A stretch of DNA of 64,000 nucleotides, taken from contig NZ_KB905370.1 in the NCBI RefSeq assembly GCF_000378985.1, positions 2,489,489 through 2,553,488 of the forward strand, read 5' to 3'. Made by a program: the position numbers and the translations under genes. Below, in pieces: positions 25,998 to 34,503 of this stretch. Positions within the stretch are counted from its first letter, which is position 1, and each line of letters begins with the position of its first letter. Origin of the DNA: Ensifer sp. BR816. GTDB taxonomy: Bacteria > Pseudomonadota > Alphaproteobacteria > Rhizobiales > Rhizobiaceae. Below the pieces are notes generated by a model that was given only the letters and a program-made list of their open reading frames with translations, was not told the origin of the DNA and ran no database searches.

Positions 25998-26819
25998 TCA
26001 GGCATCCTTTTTCGGCGACGGCCAGTTATGCGTTTCCTCGGTGGCATCGCGGCACCAGCGGTAGAAGGCGTCATAGAGCAGCATCCCTGCCTCGAGCTGT
26101 TCGAGGTCGTCGGCATACATCCGCGACAGGCCGAGCGATGCCGCGAGCAGGCCCGGCGCTTCTGGGGCGAGGTCGAGGCGGGCGGTATCAGCGCCTCGTA
26201 CGATGGTCGCGAGCCGCCGCAGCGGTTCCGTCGCAAGGCCGAATTCCTCGACCATGACGTCGAAGGTACAAAGCTCGCCCCTATGACTCCAGCGGACGGC
26301 AGCATCAATGTCGAAGGGAGTGGCGGCGAAACGCTCGCCGACCGTTTCGACCTCGGAAGGCGACACGTACAGGAAGACCGCCCGCGGGTCGACGAAGCGG
26401 CGGATCAACCACGGGCAGGCGATCCGGTCGATCTTCGGCCGCGCTCGCGTCACCCATATTGTGCGCCCGCTGGCGTCCCGCTCCGGTATCGCGGAGACGG
26501 GCACGGCCGGATGTCCGCGCTCCTCCCAGGCTTCGAAGCCGCCATCAAGCACGTCGGCGGCTATGCCATAGTTGCGCAGCCAGGCGGCAACGCCATAGCT
26601 GAGCTTCTTGCCGCGATGGCAGATGACGACGGCGGAGTCGCTATCGATCTCCGCAGCCCAGTCCTGCGCGTTGCGATAGTCGCGCCGGACCGATCCCGGC
26701 ACCAGGCGCGGGTCCACCTCGAAGTCCTCGTCAATGCGGACGTCGATGAGCGCGGGGCATTTCGGGGTGCCGATCAGGCGGGCGAGTTTGTCAGGAGAAA
26801 TTTCAAGAAGTGACGACAT
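25998..26819 (-). CDS. chrB: Rhodanese-ChrB fusion, chromate resistance protein
   Basis: 273 residues. The N-terminal rhodanese domain (about 1-100) includes CPALIDVRIDEDFEVDPRLV and an active-site-like VICHRGKKLSYGVA with Cys. The C-terminal ChrB domain reads RPKIDRIACPWLIRRFVDPR, FDIDAAVRWSHRGELCTFDV and DAFYRWCRDATEETHNWP. ChrB proteins enhance ChrA-based resistance and may sense or regulate chromate. ATG 26819 has a strong GGAGGA site. It is translationally coupled to chrA. Confidence 0.9.
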   Translation of the reverse strand: MSSLLEISPDKLARLIGTPKCPALIDVRIDEDFEVDPRLVPGSVRRDYRNAQDWAAEIDSDSAVVICHRGKKLSYGVAAWLRNYGIAADVLDGGFEAWEERGHPAVPVSAIPERDASGRTIWVTRARPKIDRIACPWLIRRFVDPRAVFLYVSPSEVETVGERFAATPFDIDAAVRWSHRGELCTFDVMVEEFGLATEPLRRLATIVRGADTARLDLAPEAPGLLAASLGLSRMYADDLEQLEAGMLLYDAFYRWCRDATEETHNWPSPKKDA

Positions 26820-26998
26820 GGCGCGTCCTCCGGGTGAGCGGTTGAATGGACGCGATGCTTCGGCTGTCGCCTCGTGGGGTGATCGCAACCCCATGCGCGA
26901 TTTTTTGCTCGCTTTGACCGGCGCTGTCAAGGCGGATCGATCGGTCCGTCAGCACGTGAATTTGACGAAGGGGCGAGCGCGTTTACGGACCGCGCTCT

Positions 26999-27856
26999 TC
27001 AAGCCGGTTGCGCAATCAGGTAGCGAAGCCCTTTGGCTCCGACGTCACCTTGCTCGGCGATCCTGAAGCCGTGCTGGCTGAGATCGGTCGCGACCTTATC
27101 CAGATCGACGTGGCCGTGCCGGTGGAAGCGGAAAAAGCGCTTCCGGCGCGCCGGCTTTGCGAAGTCAACGATCAGCACACGGCCGCCCGGCTTCAGCACC
27201 CGCAAGGCTTCTCTGCCGAATTCCGCGCGGCCTGCCTTCGGCAGATGATGCAACATCAGCGTGCTGAGGACGACGTCGAATACCCCGTCCTCGTACGGCA
27301 GTTGCTGGGCGGTTGCAGTCGTGAAGCTGACGCTAAGCGCCGCTCGATGCGCCTTTGCCGTGGCGCGCGCGACCATCTCGGCTGACGCATCGACCCCGTC
27401 CACGCGCCCCGCCGGTCCGACCTTCTGCTTGGCAAGCAGCGCCACGGTGCCCGTGCCGCAGCCGATATCGAGGACCGCTTCTCCCGGCTTCAGGTTCGCG
27501 AACTTCAGCATCTTTTCGCGGAAGGCGCGCTCGCGACCGTAGGTCAGAAACCAGGCCAGGATGTCGTAGAGGGCGGCGGAGTGGAGCAGGATGCCAATGT
27601 GCGGCGTCTTCGCCGCTCCGGTAGTCGATGTTTCGGTGGTGGCGGTCAGAGAACGGTGAGCGCGGGGCCAAATCACCAAGACGGCGATGACGGCGAGTGC
27701 GCCGACATGAAGCAGCAGAACAGGAACTCCCAGGGAGAGGATCGCATGTGCCTGCCCCAGCAGTGCAAGCGCCGCGATCACGAGCGTTAGCTTGATGGCA
27801 ACGACCGCCCACAGCGGACGCCGTCCATGAAACATCTCGAAAAATCCGTTGTGCAT
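26999..27856 (-). CDS. Membrane-anchored class I SAM methyltransferase
   Basis: 285 residues. Two N-terminal membrane helices (about 15-65: LWAVVAIKLTLVIAALALLG and VLLLHVGALAVIAVLVIWP) are followed by a Rossmann methyltransferase domain. Motif I is AVLDIGCGTGTVALLAKQ, post-I GRVDGVDASAEMV, motif IV LSTLMLHHLPKAGR. The end RYLIAQPA closes the fold. Substrate unknown; related enzymes methylate quinones, lipids or metalloid compounds. It is divergent from a TetR regulator with a clear operator between them. Confidence 0.85.
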   Translation of the reverse strand: MHNGFFEMFHGRRPLWAVVAIKLTLVIAALALLGQAHAILSLGVPVLLLHVGALAVIAVLVIWPRAHRSLTATTETSTTGAAKTPHIGILLHSAALYDILAWFLTYGRERAFREKMLKFANLKPGEAVLDIGCGTGTVALLAKQKVGPAGRVDGVDASAEMVARATAKAHRAALSVSFTTATAQQLPYEDGVFDVVLSTLMLHHLPKAGRAEFGREALRVLKPGGRVLIVDFAKPARRKRFFRFHRHGHVDLDKVATDLSQHGFRIAEQGDVGAKGLRYLIAQPA

Positions 27857-27900
27857 TACATCGTCTCCTGCCAGCTTCGAATTGTCCGCGGCAGCATAAG

Positions 27901-27966
27901 ATACTGGACGGCGTGTCCAGTATTGGTTTTACTGGCCGCATCGCACCACAGCGCCCAATACTGGAC
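27901..27966. promoter_or_regulatory. TetR operator with three half sites
   Basis: 27901-27923 is ATACTGGAC-N5-GTCCAGTAT with perfect 9-base arms. A third copy of ATACTGGAC occurs at 27958-27966. They lie between the methyltransferase ATG (27856) and the TetR GTG (27973), so the TetR protein probably represses both genes. Confidence 0.75.
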
Positions 27967-27972
27967 AGGTGG

Positions 27973-28599
27973 GTGTCTTGTGACCAAAAAAGGACGCCTT
28001 CAGTGGCCGCCGGATCGATCGATCGCCGCGTCGCCCGAACCCGCAGCCGCCTGCAACAGGCGCTGCTCAAGCTGACTGCCGAAAAAGAATATGGAGCGGT
28101 CACCGTCGAGGACATCTGCAGGGAAGCCGATGTCGGACGCTCGACCTTCTACACGCATTATCCCGACAAGGAATGCCTGAGAAAGGCTACGATCGACGAG
28201 CACATGAAGAGCCTGCAGGCGGGCGGTGCCGAGCGTCATTCGATGCGAGACTTTGAGAGCTTCTCCTTCAGCGGGCCGGCATTTGCGCATGCTTATGCAA
28301 CGCGGGAGATGCATCGGGGGCTGATGGGCGGGGCAAAGCGCGAAATACCGCAAGAGATCCGCGACTGGGTCAGCGGGCAAATACGCCGCGAACTGGTGGG
28401 CATCGCTGATGGTGGCAAAGATCGGGTGAGGCTTGAGATCGCCACGCGCTTCGTTACCGGCGCGTTCTTCGAGGTCATGCACTGGTGGCTTGACGGAGAT
28501 GGAAGACTGCCTCCGCAAGAGGTCGACCGGATGTTCCAGAAATTGGCCTTCGATGGGGTAGGCACGGCTCTCGCCGCCCGTGACGATGGCGGCAGCTAA
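27973..28599 (+). CDS. TetR/AcrR-family transcriptional regulator
   Basis: 208 residues. N-terminal helix-turn-helix region: RVARTRSRLQQALLKLTAEK, EYGAVTVEDICREADVGRST, FYTHYPDKECLRKAT. The C-terminal ligand-binding part is helical and ends in a TetR_C-like FFEVMHWWLDGDGRLPPQEV. I place the start at the GTG at 27973, since codons further upstream run through the palindromic operator. Ligand unknown; the divergent methyltransferase is the expected target. Confidence 0.88.
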   Translation: MSCDQKRTPSVAAGSIDRRVARTRSRLQQALLKLTAEKEYGAVTVEDICREADVGRSTFYTHYPDKECLRKATIDEHMKSLQAGGAERHSMRDFESFSFSGPAFAHAYATREMHRGLMGGAKREIPQEIRDWVSGQIRRELVGIADGGKDRVRLEIATRFVTGAFFEVMHWWLDGDGRLPPQEVDRMFQKLAFDGVGTALAARDDGGS

Positions 28600-28795
28600 A
28601 CCGCCATGCTCGCAAGCGGCCATCGAAGTGAGCGGAAAAGCATCAGGGAGTCGGGAAAAATGGCCGATAAGGGAGTTGCCCAAAGATCGGCGAGGCTATG
28701 GAGTGCACACCGATGGCGCTTTGACATTATTAAGTCGCATATTCGGAATTCGGTTCATCCGATATTCCAAGTCATAGAGCACCGGGGGCGGCGAC

Positions 28796-29167
28796 ATGAA
28801 TTTGACCAGCATCATGGCGGTATTGGCCGTCTTAGCGCCCGCTATCCCAGCTTTGGCGGATCCCTATCAGGAGGCCGTGAACGGGCTGATGCGAGCGTCG
28901 TTCCGGCATATGGAGCAGACGTACGTCTGCCGCAACCTCACCGGTCTTTCGCGCTACAAGGACGCGCTCGTCGCGGCTGAAAATTCCGTCCGTCTAACCG
29001 GAGTGCCGACCGACGTCGCCATGGCGACCGTGGCAAAAATGGCTGCCAGCGTTGAGACGGCACCTCAGAGGCTTCACCCAAGTCTCAGCGATTGCGCGGC
29101 CGGCGTCGCACGTACGAAGCAGGAGCTTCTGGACTGGGGCGCGAAATTCCGCCGCTCACAAGAGTGA
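28796..29167 (+). CDS. Small exported protein of unknown function
   Basis: 123 residues. A signal peptide (MNLTSIMAVLAVLAPAIPALA, cleavage before DPYQEA) and a helical mature part with two cysteines (YVCRNLTGLS and LSDCAAGVAR) that could pair in the periplasm. No family recognised. It precedes the convergent nickel cluster. A ribosome site is weak (GGGGGCGAC). Confidence 0.6.
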   Translation: MNLTSIMAVLAVLAPAIPALADPYQEAVNGLMRASFRHMEQTYVCRNLTGLSRYKDALVAAENSVRLTGVPTDVAMATVAKMAASVETAPQRLHPSLSDCAAGVARTKQELLDWGAKFRRSQE

Positions 29168-29216
29168 CGTTTCCTGGGCCGCCATTTGGGCCTCGGCGGC
29201 AGGGCGACCGCCCATG

Positions 29217-29938
29217 TCACCGCATGAAAATCTCGTGAATTGCCACCGCGACGAGGATGACTCCAGCGATGGCCTCGACCGTTTTCGATGCCCTCGCGAG
29301 GAGATTATGCCTGGTGGCAAGCAGCCTCTCGATCCGCGTCCGGAAGAACACCGTCGCCAGCGCGACGCTGGAGAGTGTCAGCGCCACCCCGGTCATCATC
29401 ACGATAGCGAACATGATGCCGGCCTCGGGTACACCGCGCGACATGGCGAAGGTCACATGACGAACAATGTCAGGGGACAGGGGATCAGCCCCGCCATGAA
29501 GCCGACAGCGACGTGCTCCCCCTCGCCGTGGAAATGCGGCGGGCGGAACAGGGCGCTCCAGAGCATCCAGGCTCCTATCACACCGAGCAGGCCGCGGCTC
29601 ACGTCCTCGAGCAGTGGGGCCGAACCGGCGCTGCCGAGCATGACCGAGACCAGCGGCAGCGAGAACAGCGCGATCAGCACGGCCATGGTGACGTGCGTAA
29701 CCGACAGAGCGATCGACACCGTGAGACCGCGGGTCATGCCTGCCGACGATCCGGTCAGATAGGTCGCCAGCACCGCCTTGCTGTGGCCAGGCGTCAGCGC
29801 ATGCACCGCGCCAAAGACGATGCCCATGGGGAGGAAGGCGAGAAAGGCCGTCCAGCCGCCGCCATTCGCGAAGGTTTTGATGTGCTCGGCGAAGGCGAGA
29901 TAGATGTCCCGCTGTATGTCTACGATCGTCTGCAGCAA
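29217..29938 (-). pseudogene. NicO-family nickel/cobalt efflux protein, frameshifted
   Basis: The N-terminal piece (29938 to 29453) includes FLAFLPMGIVFGAVHALTPG, with the NicO HxxxPGH core (HALTPGHSKAVLATYL), and ends GLIPCPLTLFVM at a TGA. The C-terminal piece continues as TFAMSRGVPEAGIMFAIVMM in another frame from 29456. Deleting a TG pair in ATGTGACC near 29455 restores one protein of about 240 residues. It would be a second Ni/Co exporter beside the intact one at 31710. Confidence 0.85.
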
Positions 29939-29942
29939 AGCC

Positions 29943-30377
29943 TCATGCCCAGTTCAGTGCGACGCCCGCCACGGCCAGATAGCGTGTTATCTTGGCGATC
30001 GCCACCAGCAGCACAAAGTGCGTTAGTGGCTCTTTCATGACCCCTGCGGCGACGGTGAGCGGGTCGCCAATGATCGGCAACCAGCTCAGGAGCAGCGACC
30101 ACTTGCCATAACGGTGATACCACCGTTGAGCGCGCTCCAGCCCGGCTCCGCTTGCCGGAAACCAGCGCTGATTCCGGAAACGCTCGATGCCGCGGCCGAT
30201 CAGCCAGTTCACCACTGAGCCGAGCACATTGCCGAGGCTCGCCACGGTGATGAGCAGCCATGGCGAGTAGCCGGCGACCAGCAGGCCCGCCAACGCCGCC
30301 TCCGACTGCATCGGCAGGATCGTGGCGGCGGCAAGCGCCACCGTGAACAGCCCCGCGTATGCGGCGAGGTCGCTCAT
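29943..30377 (-). CDS. YqaA/SNARE-associated family membrane protein
   Basis: 144 residues, about four membrane segments. Family marks: LPMQSEAALAGLLVAGYSPW, SLGNVLGSVVNWLIGRGIER and a DedA-like re-entrant loop, LLSWLPIIGDPLTVAAGVMK. These proteins are DedA relatives with roles in lipid or ion handling. ATGA overlap with the MFS gene upstream and 4 bases to the NicO gene downstream put it in a metal-resistance operon. Confidence 0.85.
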   Translation of the reverse strand: MSDLAAYAGLFTVALAAATILPMQSEAALAGLLVAGYSPWLLITVASLGNVLGSVVNWLIGRGIERFRNQRWFPASGAGLERAQRWYHRYGKWSLLLSWLPIIGDPLTVAAGVMKEPLTHFVLLVAIAKITRYLAVAGVALNWA

Positions 30378-31696
30378 CGTTCGGCGGGCCAGTCGGGATG
30401 GTGGCTGTCGATCACGTAGACATGGCTATGCTTGTGGCCGTTACCGACACGCGCCGCGCCGACGAGGTGGGGATGGTCCCCGGCAAGCTCTTCGTGAACG
30501 TGCTCGATCTCGTCGGGATCATGCGCCGGCCACAGGCGTGTCGCGACGAAGATCGCCGCTGCGGCGATCACGCCGAGGGTGGCGAAGGTCGCCGGCAGGC
30601 CGATCCTGGCGCCAAGCCATCCAGCGAGCGGATAGGTGATCAGCCAGCAGGCATGCGACAGCGCGAATTGAGCCGCAAAAAGCGCCGGCCGGTCTTCCGG
30701 ATGGGACGACCGGCGCAGGAGCCGGCCGGATGGCGTCTGCGTCAGCGAATAGCCGAGGCCGATCGCCACCCACAGCGGCAGCAGCAGCGCGAAGCTAGGC
30801 ACGAACACGCCGACGAACAGAGCGGCGACGAGCACCGCGGCACCCGCCAGCATGGCGGTCCGGTCCGGCGTTTTGTCGAGCAGGCGTGGCAGCAGCAGCG
30901 CCGCGATCATCGAGCCACCGCCGAAGGCCGCAAGGGCGATGGCCGTCGCGCGCTGGGTGAGCCCGAAATCCGCCTGGACGAGCACCACGGTGTTGACGAT
31001 GACCATCGATCCGGCCGCCGAGACCGCGAGGCTGAGCGCGAGCAGGCCGCGCAGCCGCGGCGTGGCGAGATAAATGCGCAGGCCCCGCGTCGTCCGGTCA
31101 TAGATGCCGCGCCGCTCCGCCGCCTTCGGGCTCGGCAGCGCGACCGAGACGACCAGGGCTGCCGAAGCGAGGAAGCCGATCACGGTGCCGGCGAAAAGGC
31201 TATGGAAGCTGACAACGGTCAGCAGGGCGGCGGCCAGCATCGGACTTGCGACGCTCTCGAGATCATAGGCAAGGCGCGAGAGCGACAGGGCGCGGGTGTA
31301 TTGCTTTTCGTCTGGCAGGACGTCGGGAATGGTCGCCTGGAAGGTCGGCGTGAAGGCGGCCGACGCCGACTGCAGCATGAAGATCAGCACATAGACCTGC
31401 CAGACCTCGCTGACGAACGGCAGCAGCAGCGCCACCGCGGCGCGCACGAGATCGAGGCAGACCAGCATCGCGCGGCGGGGAAGCCGTTCGGCGAAGGCAG
31501 CGGCGACGGGCGCGATGCCGACATAGGCGATCATCTTGATGGCGAGCGCCGTGCCGAGCACCGCCCCGGCCTCGGCCCCCGCCAGATCGTAGGCGAGAAG
31601 CCCGAGCGCGACGGTGGCGAGGCCGGTTCCGACTAGTGCGATCACCTGGGCCAGGAAGAGGTGGCGGTACGTGCGGTTGCCAAGAACTTGCAGCAT
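30374..31696 (-). CDS. MFS transporter with histidine-rich C-terminus, probable nickel exporter
   Basis: 440 residues, 12 predicted helices, starting MLQVLGNRTYRHLFLAQVIA. The last 45 residues are rich in His, Asp and Glu (ARVGNGHKHSHVYVIDSHHP), the mark of NreB-type Ni(II) exporters. Transport of nickel or cobalt is inferred from the tail and from the neighbouring RcnR and NicO genes. It lies 13 bases after the NicO gene and overlaps the YqaA-like gene. Closest known architecture: nre/ncr nickel-resistance operons. Confidence 0.82.
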   Translation of the reverse strand: MLQVLGNRTYRHLFLAQVIALVGTGLATVALGLLAYDLAGAEAGAVLGTALAIKMIAYVGIAPVAAAFAERLPRRAMLVCLDLVRAAVALLLPFVSEVWQVYVLIFMLQSASAAFTPTFQATIPDVLPDEKQYTRALSLSRLAYDLESVASPMLAAALLTVVSFHSLFAGTVIGFLASAALVVSVALPSPKAAERRGIYDRTTRGLRIYLATPRLRGLLALSLAVSAAGSMVIVNTVVLVQADFGLTQRATAIALAAFGGGSMIAALLLPRLLDKTPDRTAMLAGAAVLVAALFVGVFVPSFALLLPLWVAIGLGYSLTQTPSGRLLRRSSHPEDRPALFAAQFALSHACWLITYPLAGWLGARIGLPATFATLGVIAAAAIFVATRLWPAHDPDEIEHVHEELAGDHPHLVGAARVGNGHKHSHVYVIDSHHPDWPAER

Positions 31697-31709
31697 GACA
31701 GGCCCAGGT

Positions 31710-32954
31710 TCATTGGGTCACAGTGAGGGGGGACGTCGCGGCCGAGCCTTGCGCCGCCTGGGCCGACAGGGCGGACCATCCCTGGAGACCGACATAGATG
31801 CCGACCGCGACGATCAGGACGCCGGAGAAATAAGGTGCGCGGCGGGCGAACGAGCCGAACCAGCTCCAGCGTCTCGTCGCGTGGCGCACGCTCAGGGCCG
31901 CCGCCGCGCCGACGGTGACGAGGGTCAGCGCCAGGCCGATCGAGAAGCACAGCACCAGGACGAAGCCCAGCGTGAATTCCTTGAGCTGAAGGCAGAGCAG
32001 AAGCACGGTGATGGCAGCCGGGCAAGGGATCAGTCCGCCGGTGAGACCGAACACGATGATCTGCCAGGTGGTCACGTTCCGATCGGCGAACTTGCGGCGG
32101 ATGTCGTTGGCGTGCGCCAGCTCATGGGCGTCCTGATAGCCGCCGGTCGCAACCTGCAGCCCCTGAACCTCCTGGTGGATGTGATCGTGGCCGTGTCCCT
32201 CGACAAAGGCGAGGTCGTAGTCGTGGGTGTGATTGCCGTGACCAAGGACCACCCGCGCCATGAACTCGTGCGGTTCGGGGATCTCGTCGACGGATTCGAG
32301 ATAGCCGTCGAGGTATCCGCCTTTTTTAACGAAGGCGAAGCGTTGCCGTGAACCATCCGGTCGTTCGGTGCTGACACTGACGTCAGCGGCCGTCGCCCAG
32401 TGGTGGCCGCTTTCCGAACGGATACGCCAGCGCGGCGGCACGCCGTCCTCGAAGACCTCGACGCTGATGACGCCGTGCCCGGTGTCGATCCGCCGGATGT
32501 CGCCGTGACCATGATCGTGGCCGTGGCCGTGCGAATGGCCGTGATCGTGATGATGGTGTCCGTGACTGGCGTTTCCGTGTGTCTGCCCGGCTGCTGCTCT
32601 CGCCCGCTGCTGGTCCTGCCAGGTCCGCCAAAGCATCCAAAGTGCGATGGCGATGATGATCGCCGCGGAAGCGAGCTGGAAGTAGGGTTCGACGGCTTCC
32701 GAATCCACACCCCGCCAGAGGTACATGCCCGCGAAGGCGATGCCCCAGACGATGATTGTGTGCGAGATTGTCGCGGCGATGCCAAGCAGGACCGCCTGGG
32801 CGACCGTGCCGCGGATGGCGACGATGAAGGCGGCCATCATCGTCTTCGAATGGCCGGGCTCCAGCCCATGCAGGGCGCCGAGCAGGATGGCGCTCGGAAT
32901 GAACAGCCAGGCATGGGCGGCCCCCTGCGCAATCAGATCGGCGAAAGCGGGCAT
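31710..32954 (-). CDS. RcnA/NicO-family nickel-cobalt efflux protein with His-rich loop
   Basis: 414 residues. N-terminal helices carry GALHGLEPGHSKTMMAAFIV, the HxxxPGH metal site. A long cytoplasmic loop (about 120-275) has a histidine run (HGHHHHDHGHSHGHGHDHG) and more His-rich patches. The C-terminal helices carry GLTGGLIPCPAAITVLLLCL. It exports Ni(II)/Co(II). The loop is much longer than in E. coli RcnA. It starts 9 bases after the rcnR stop in the same operon. Confidence 0.93.
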   Translation of the reverse strand: MPAFADLIAQGAAHAWLFIPSAILLGALHGLEPGHSKTMMAAFIVAIRGTVAQAVLLGIAATISHTIIVWGIAFAGMYLWRGVDSEAVEPYFQLASAAIIIAIALWMLWRTWQDQQRARAAAGQTHGNASHGHHHHDHGHSHGHGHDHGHGDIRRIDTGHGVISVEVFEDGVPPRWRIRSESGHHWATAADVSVSTERPDGSRQRFAFVKKGGYLDGYLESVDEIPEPHEFMARVVLGHGNHTHDYDLAFVEGHGHDHIHQEVQGLQVATGGYQDAHELAHANDIRRKFADRNVTTWQIIVFGLTGGLIPCPAAITVLLLCLQLKEFTLGFVLVLCFSIGLALTLVTVGAAAALSVRHATRRWSWFGSFARRAPYFSGVLIVAVGIYVGLQGWSALSAQAAQGSAATSPLTVTQ

Positions 32955-32963
32955 AGGCAGACC

Positions 32964-33239
32964 TCAGAGATATTTCGTGATCGACTTGAACTCGTCGATC
33001 GATTGACGCTGGTCGCGCGGAAGTGCGCCGACCGTTTCTTCGAGGCAGTGATCCAGGTGGTCCTGGATCAGCGTCCGCTTCGCCTGCGCGATCGCCTTCT
33101 CCACCGCGTGGAGCTGCTGGGCGATGTCGAGGCAGGGCCGGCCGCCCTCGATCATCGCGATCACGCTTTTCAGATGTCCCTCGGCCCGCTTCAGCCGCTT
33201 GACGATTTCCGGATGGGTTTCGTGTCTGTGCTCTGTCAT
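32964..33239 (-). CDS. rcnR: RcnR/CsoR/FrmR-family metal-sensing repressor
   Basis: 91 residues of the DUF156 fold: HPEIVKRLKRAEGHLKSVIA, MIEGGRPCLDIAQQLHAVEK, LIQDHLDHCLEETVG. Metal-binding positions visible are the N-terminal His residues, Cys36 in RPCLD and the His/Cys cluster DHLDHC, which fits a Ni/Co-responsive RcnR rather than copper CsoR. It is the first gene of the minus-strand operon. A G/C-tract palindrome is just upstream. Confidence 0.9.
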   Translation of the reverse strand: MTEHRHETHPEIVKRLKRAEGHLKSVIAMIEGGRPCLDIAQQLHAVEKAIAQAKRTLIQDHLDHCLEETVGALPRDQRQSIDEFKSITKYL

Positions 33240-33249
33240 GGTTCCTTCC

Positions 33250-33268
33250 TATCCTCCTGGAGGGGATA
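33250..33268. promoter_or_regulatory. G/C-tract palindrome, probable RcnR operator
   Basis: TATCCTCCTGGAGGGGATA has TATCC/GGATA ends around a CCTCC-T-GGAGG core. It lies 10 bases before the rcnR ATG and about 50 before the divergent His-rich gene. RcnR/CsoR proteins bind such G/C tracts flanked by AT repeats. Confidence 0.6.
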
Positions 33269-33320
33269 GTTCAACCGCACAGCCTTGCCTGACTGCGCGA
33301 ACACCGTTATCAGTGCGGCC

Positions 33321-33701
33321 ATGTTGCTTCGTCCCGGCCTGCGACTGCAGACAATTATCGCCGCCTTTGCGGCCGTCATCGCCATGCTGATGTACACGTT
33401 GTCGGCGCCGGCCTCCCATTCACCGCGCCTGCATGCCGCCAGTGCCCAGATGATGGATGCTGGCAAGCATCACGATCACGGCGACCATTCCCATGACGAC
33501 TTCGAGCTTGCCGATGCGGCAGGAGATGTCACAGATCACCACCATGCCGACCATACCCATGAGAAGGCCGAACTCGTGGCGGCAACGGAGGCCGGATCCC
33601 AAGTGTCGGCCAGTCCAATTTATTTCGTTGCAACGGTTAGCCTGATTGAGGGACCGCCCTACGGCATCGAGCGGCCGCCACGCGCCGTGACGTTGACCTG
33701 A
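33321..33701 (+). CDS. Histidine-rich exported or membrane-anchored metal-binding protein
   Basis: 126 residues from the ATG at 33321 (an in-frame start at 33285 lies closer to the operator). An N-terminal hydrophobic segment (LQTIIAAFAAVIAMLMYTLS) is followed by a His/Asp-rich stretch (KHHDHGDHSHDDFELADAAG and DHHHADHTHEK). It probably buffers Ni or Co in the periplasm. Divergent from rcnR and followed by the HupE/UreJ gene, so likely in the same regulon. Confidence 0.7.
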   Translation: MLLRPGLRLQTIIAAFAAVIAMLMYTLSAPASHSPRLHAASAQMMDAGKHHDHGDHSHDDFELADAAGDVTDHHHADHTHEKAELVAATEAGSQVSASPIYFVATVSLIEGPPYGIERPPRAVTLT

Positions 33702-33749
33702 CAATTGCCGCTCCGGCGGCCGGTTCAACGAAAATCACGGAATTTACCT

Positions 33750-34481
33750 ATGAAGCAACCACCTCTTGGAGGCGGCACGCGTGGCGTTGCGCCCGGTTCG
33801 CTCGCATTCCAATTCTTTGTTGCCGCGTTGTCGCTATTTGCACTTGCAGGCACCGCGGCCGCCCATGCCGTCGCGGAAGGCGACAAGGGCTACATCCAGG
33901 AGATCACCGGCGTCCATCTGGTGCCGTTCATCTATCTCGGCGCGAAGCACATGGTGACCGGATATGATCACCTCTTGTTTCTCTTCGGCGTGATCTTCTT
34001 CCTCTACAGGCTGAAGCATATCGCCATCTATGTGAGCCTCTTCGCCGTCGGTCATTCGACGACGATGCTGCTCGGCGTCTATTTCGGCTGGAACGTGAGT
34101 TCCTATCTGATCGATGCCATCATCGGTCTGTCGGTCGTCTACAAGGCGCTCGACAATCTCGGGGCCTTCGAGCGCTGGTTCGGCTACCAGCCGGACACCA
34201 AGCTCGCGACGCTGATCTTCGGCTTCTTCCACGGGCTGGGCCTGGCGACCAAGATTCTCGAATACGAGATCGCCGAGGACGGCCTCATTCCCAACCTTCT
34301 CGCCTTCAATGTCGGGGTCGAGATCGGCCAGCTTATCGCCCTTGCGATGATCCTGATCGCCATGAGCTATTGGCGGAAGACCGGAAGCTTCCTCCGCCAC
34401 GCCTACACCGCCAATGTGCTGATGATGACCGCCGGCTTTGTGCTGATCGGCTATCAGCTCACCGGCTATTTCGTGTCCTAA
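33750..34481 (+). CDS. HupE/UreJ-family membrane protein, probable metal permease
   Basis: 243 residues, about seven hydrophobic segments including an N-terminal signal-like one ending AAAHAVAEGD. Family marks are LVPFIYLGAKHMVTGYDHLL (the HxxxGxDH metal site) and GFFHGLGLATKILEYEIAED. HupE/UreJ proteins are thought to move nickel for hydrogenase or urease, yet neither enzyme is near. In this cluster a nickel or cobalt transport role is inferred. ATG 33750 starts the true family sequence. Confidence 0.87.
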   Translation: MKQPPLGGGTRGVAPGSLAFQFFVAALSLFALAGTAAAHAVAEGDKGYIQEITGVHLVPFIYLGAKHMVTGYDHLLFLFGVIFFLYRLKHIAIYVSLFAVGHSTTMLLGVYFGWNVSSYLIDAIIGLSVVYKALDNLGAFERWFGYQPDTKLATLIFGFFHGLGLATKILEYEIAEDGLIPNLLAFNVGVEIGQLIALAMILIAMSYWRKTGSFLRHAYTANVLMMTAGFVLIGYQLTGYFVS

Positions 34482-34503
34482 CCTCCCAAGAAAGAGACAG
34501 AAT

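Noticed and set aside
24590..26308. 572-residue version of ChrA
   Set aside because: The extra N-terminus is Arg/Ser-rich and antisense-like inside chrB; ChrA sequence starts near 25996.
30359..31636. 425-codon plus-strand frame rich in Arg, Gly, Asp and Gln
   Set aside because: Antisense to the His-tailed MFS transporter; low-complexity shadow.
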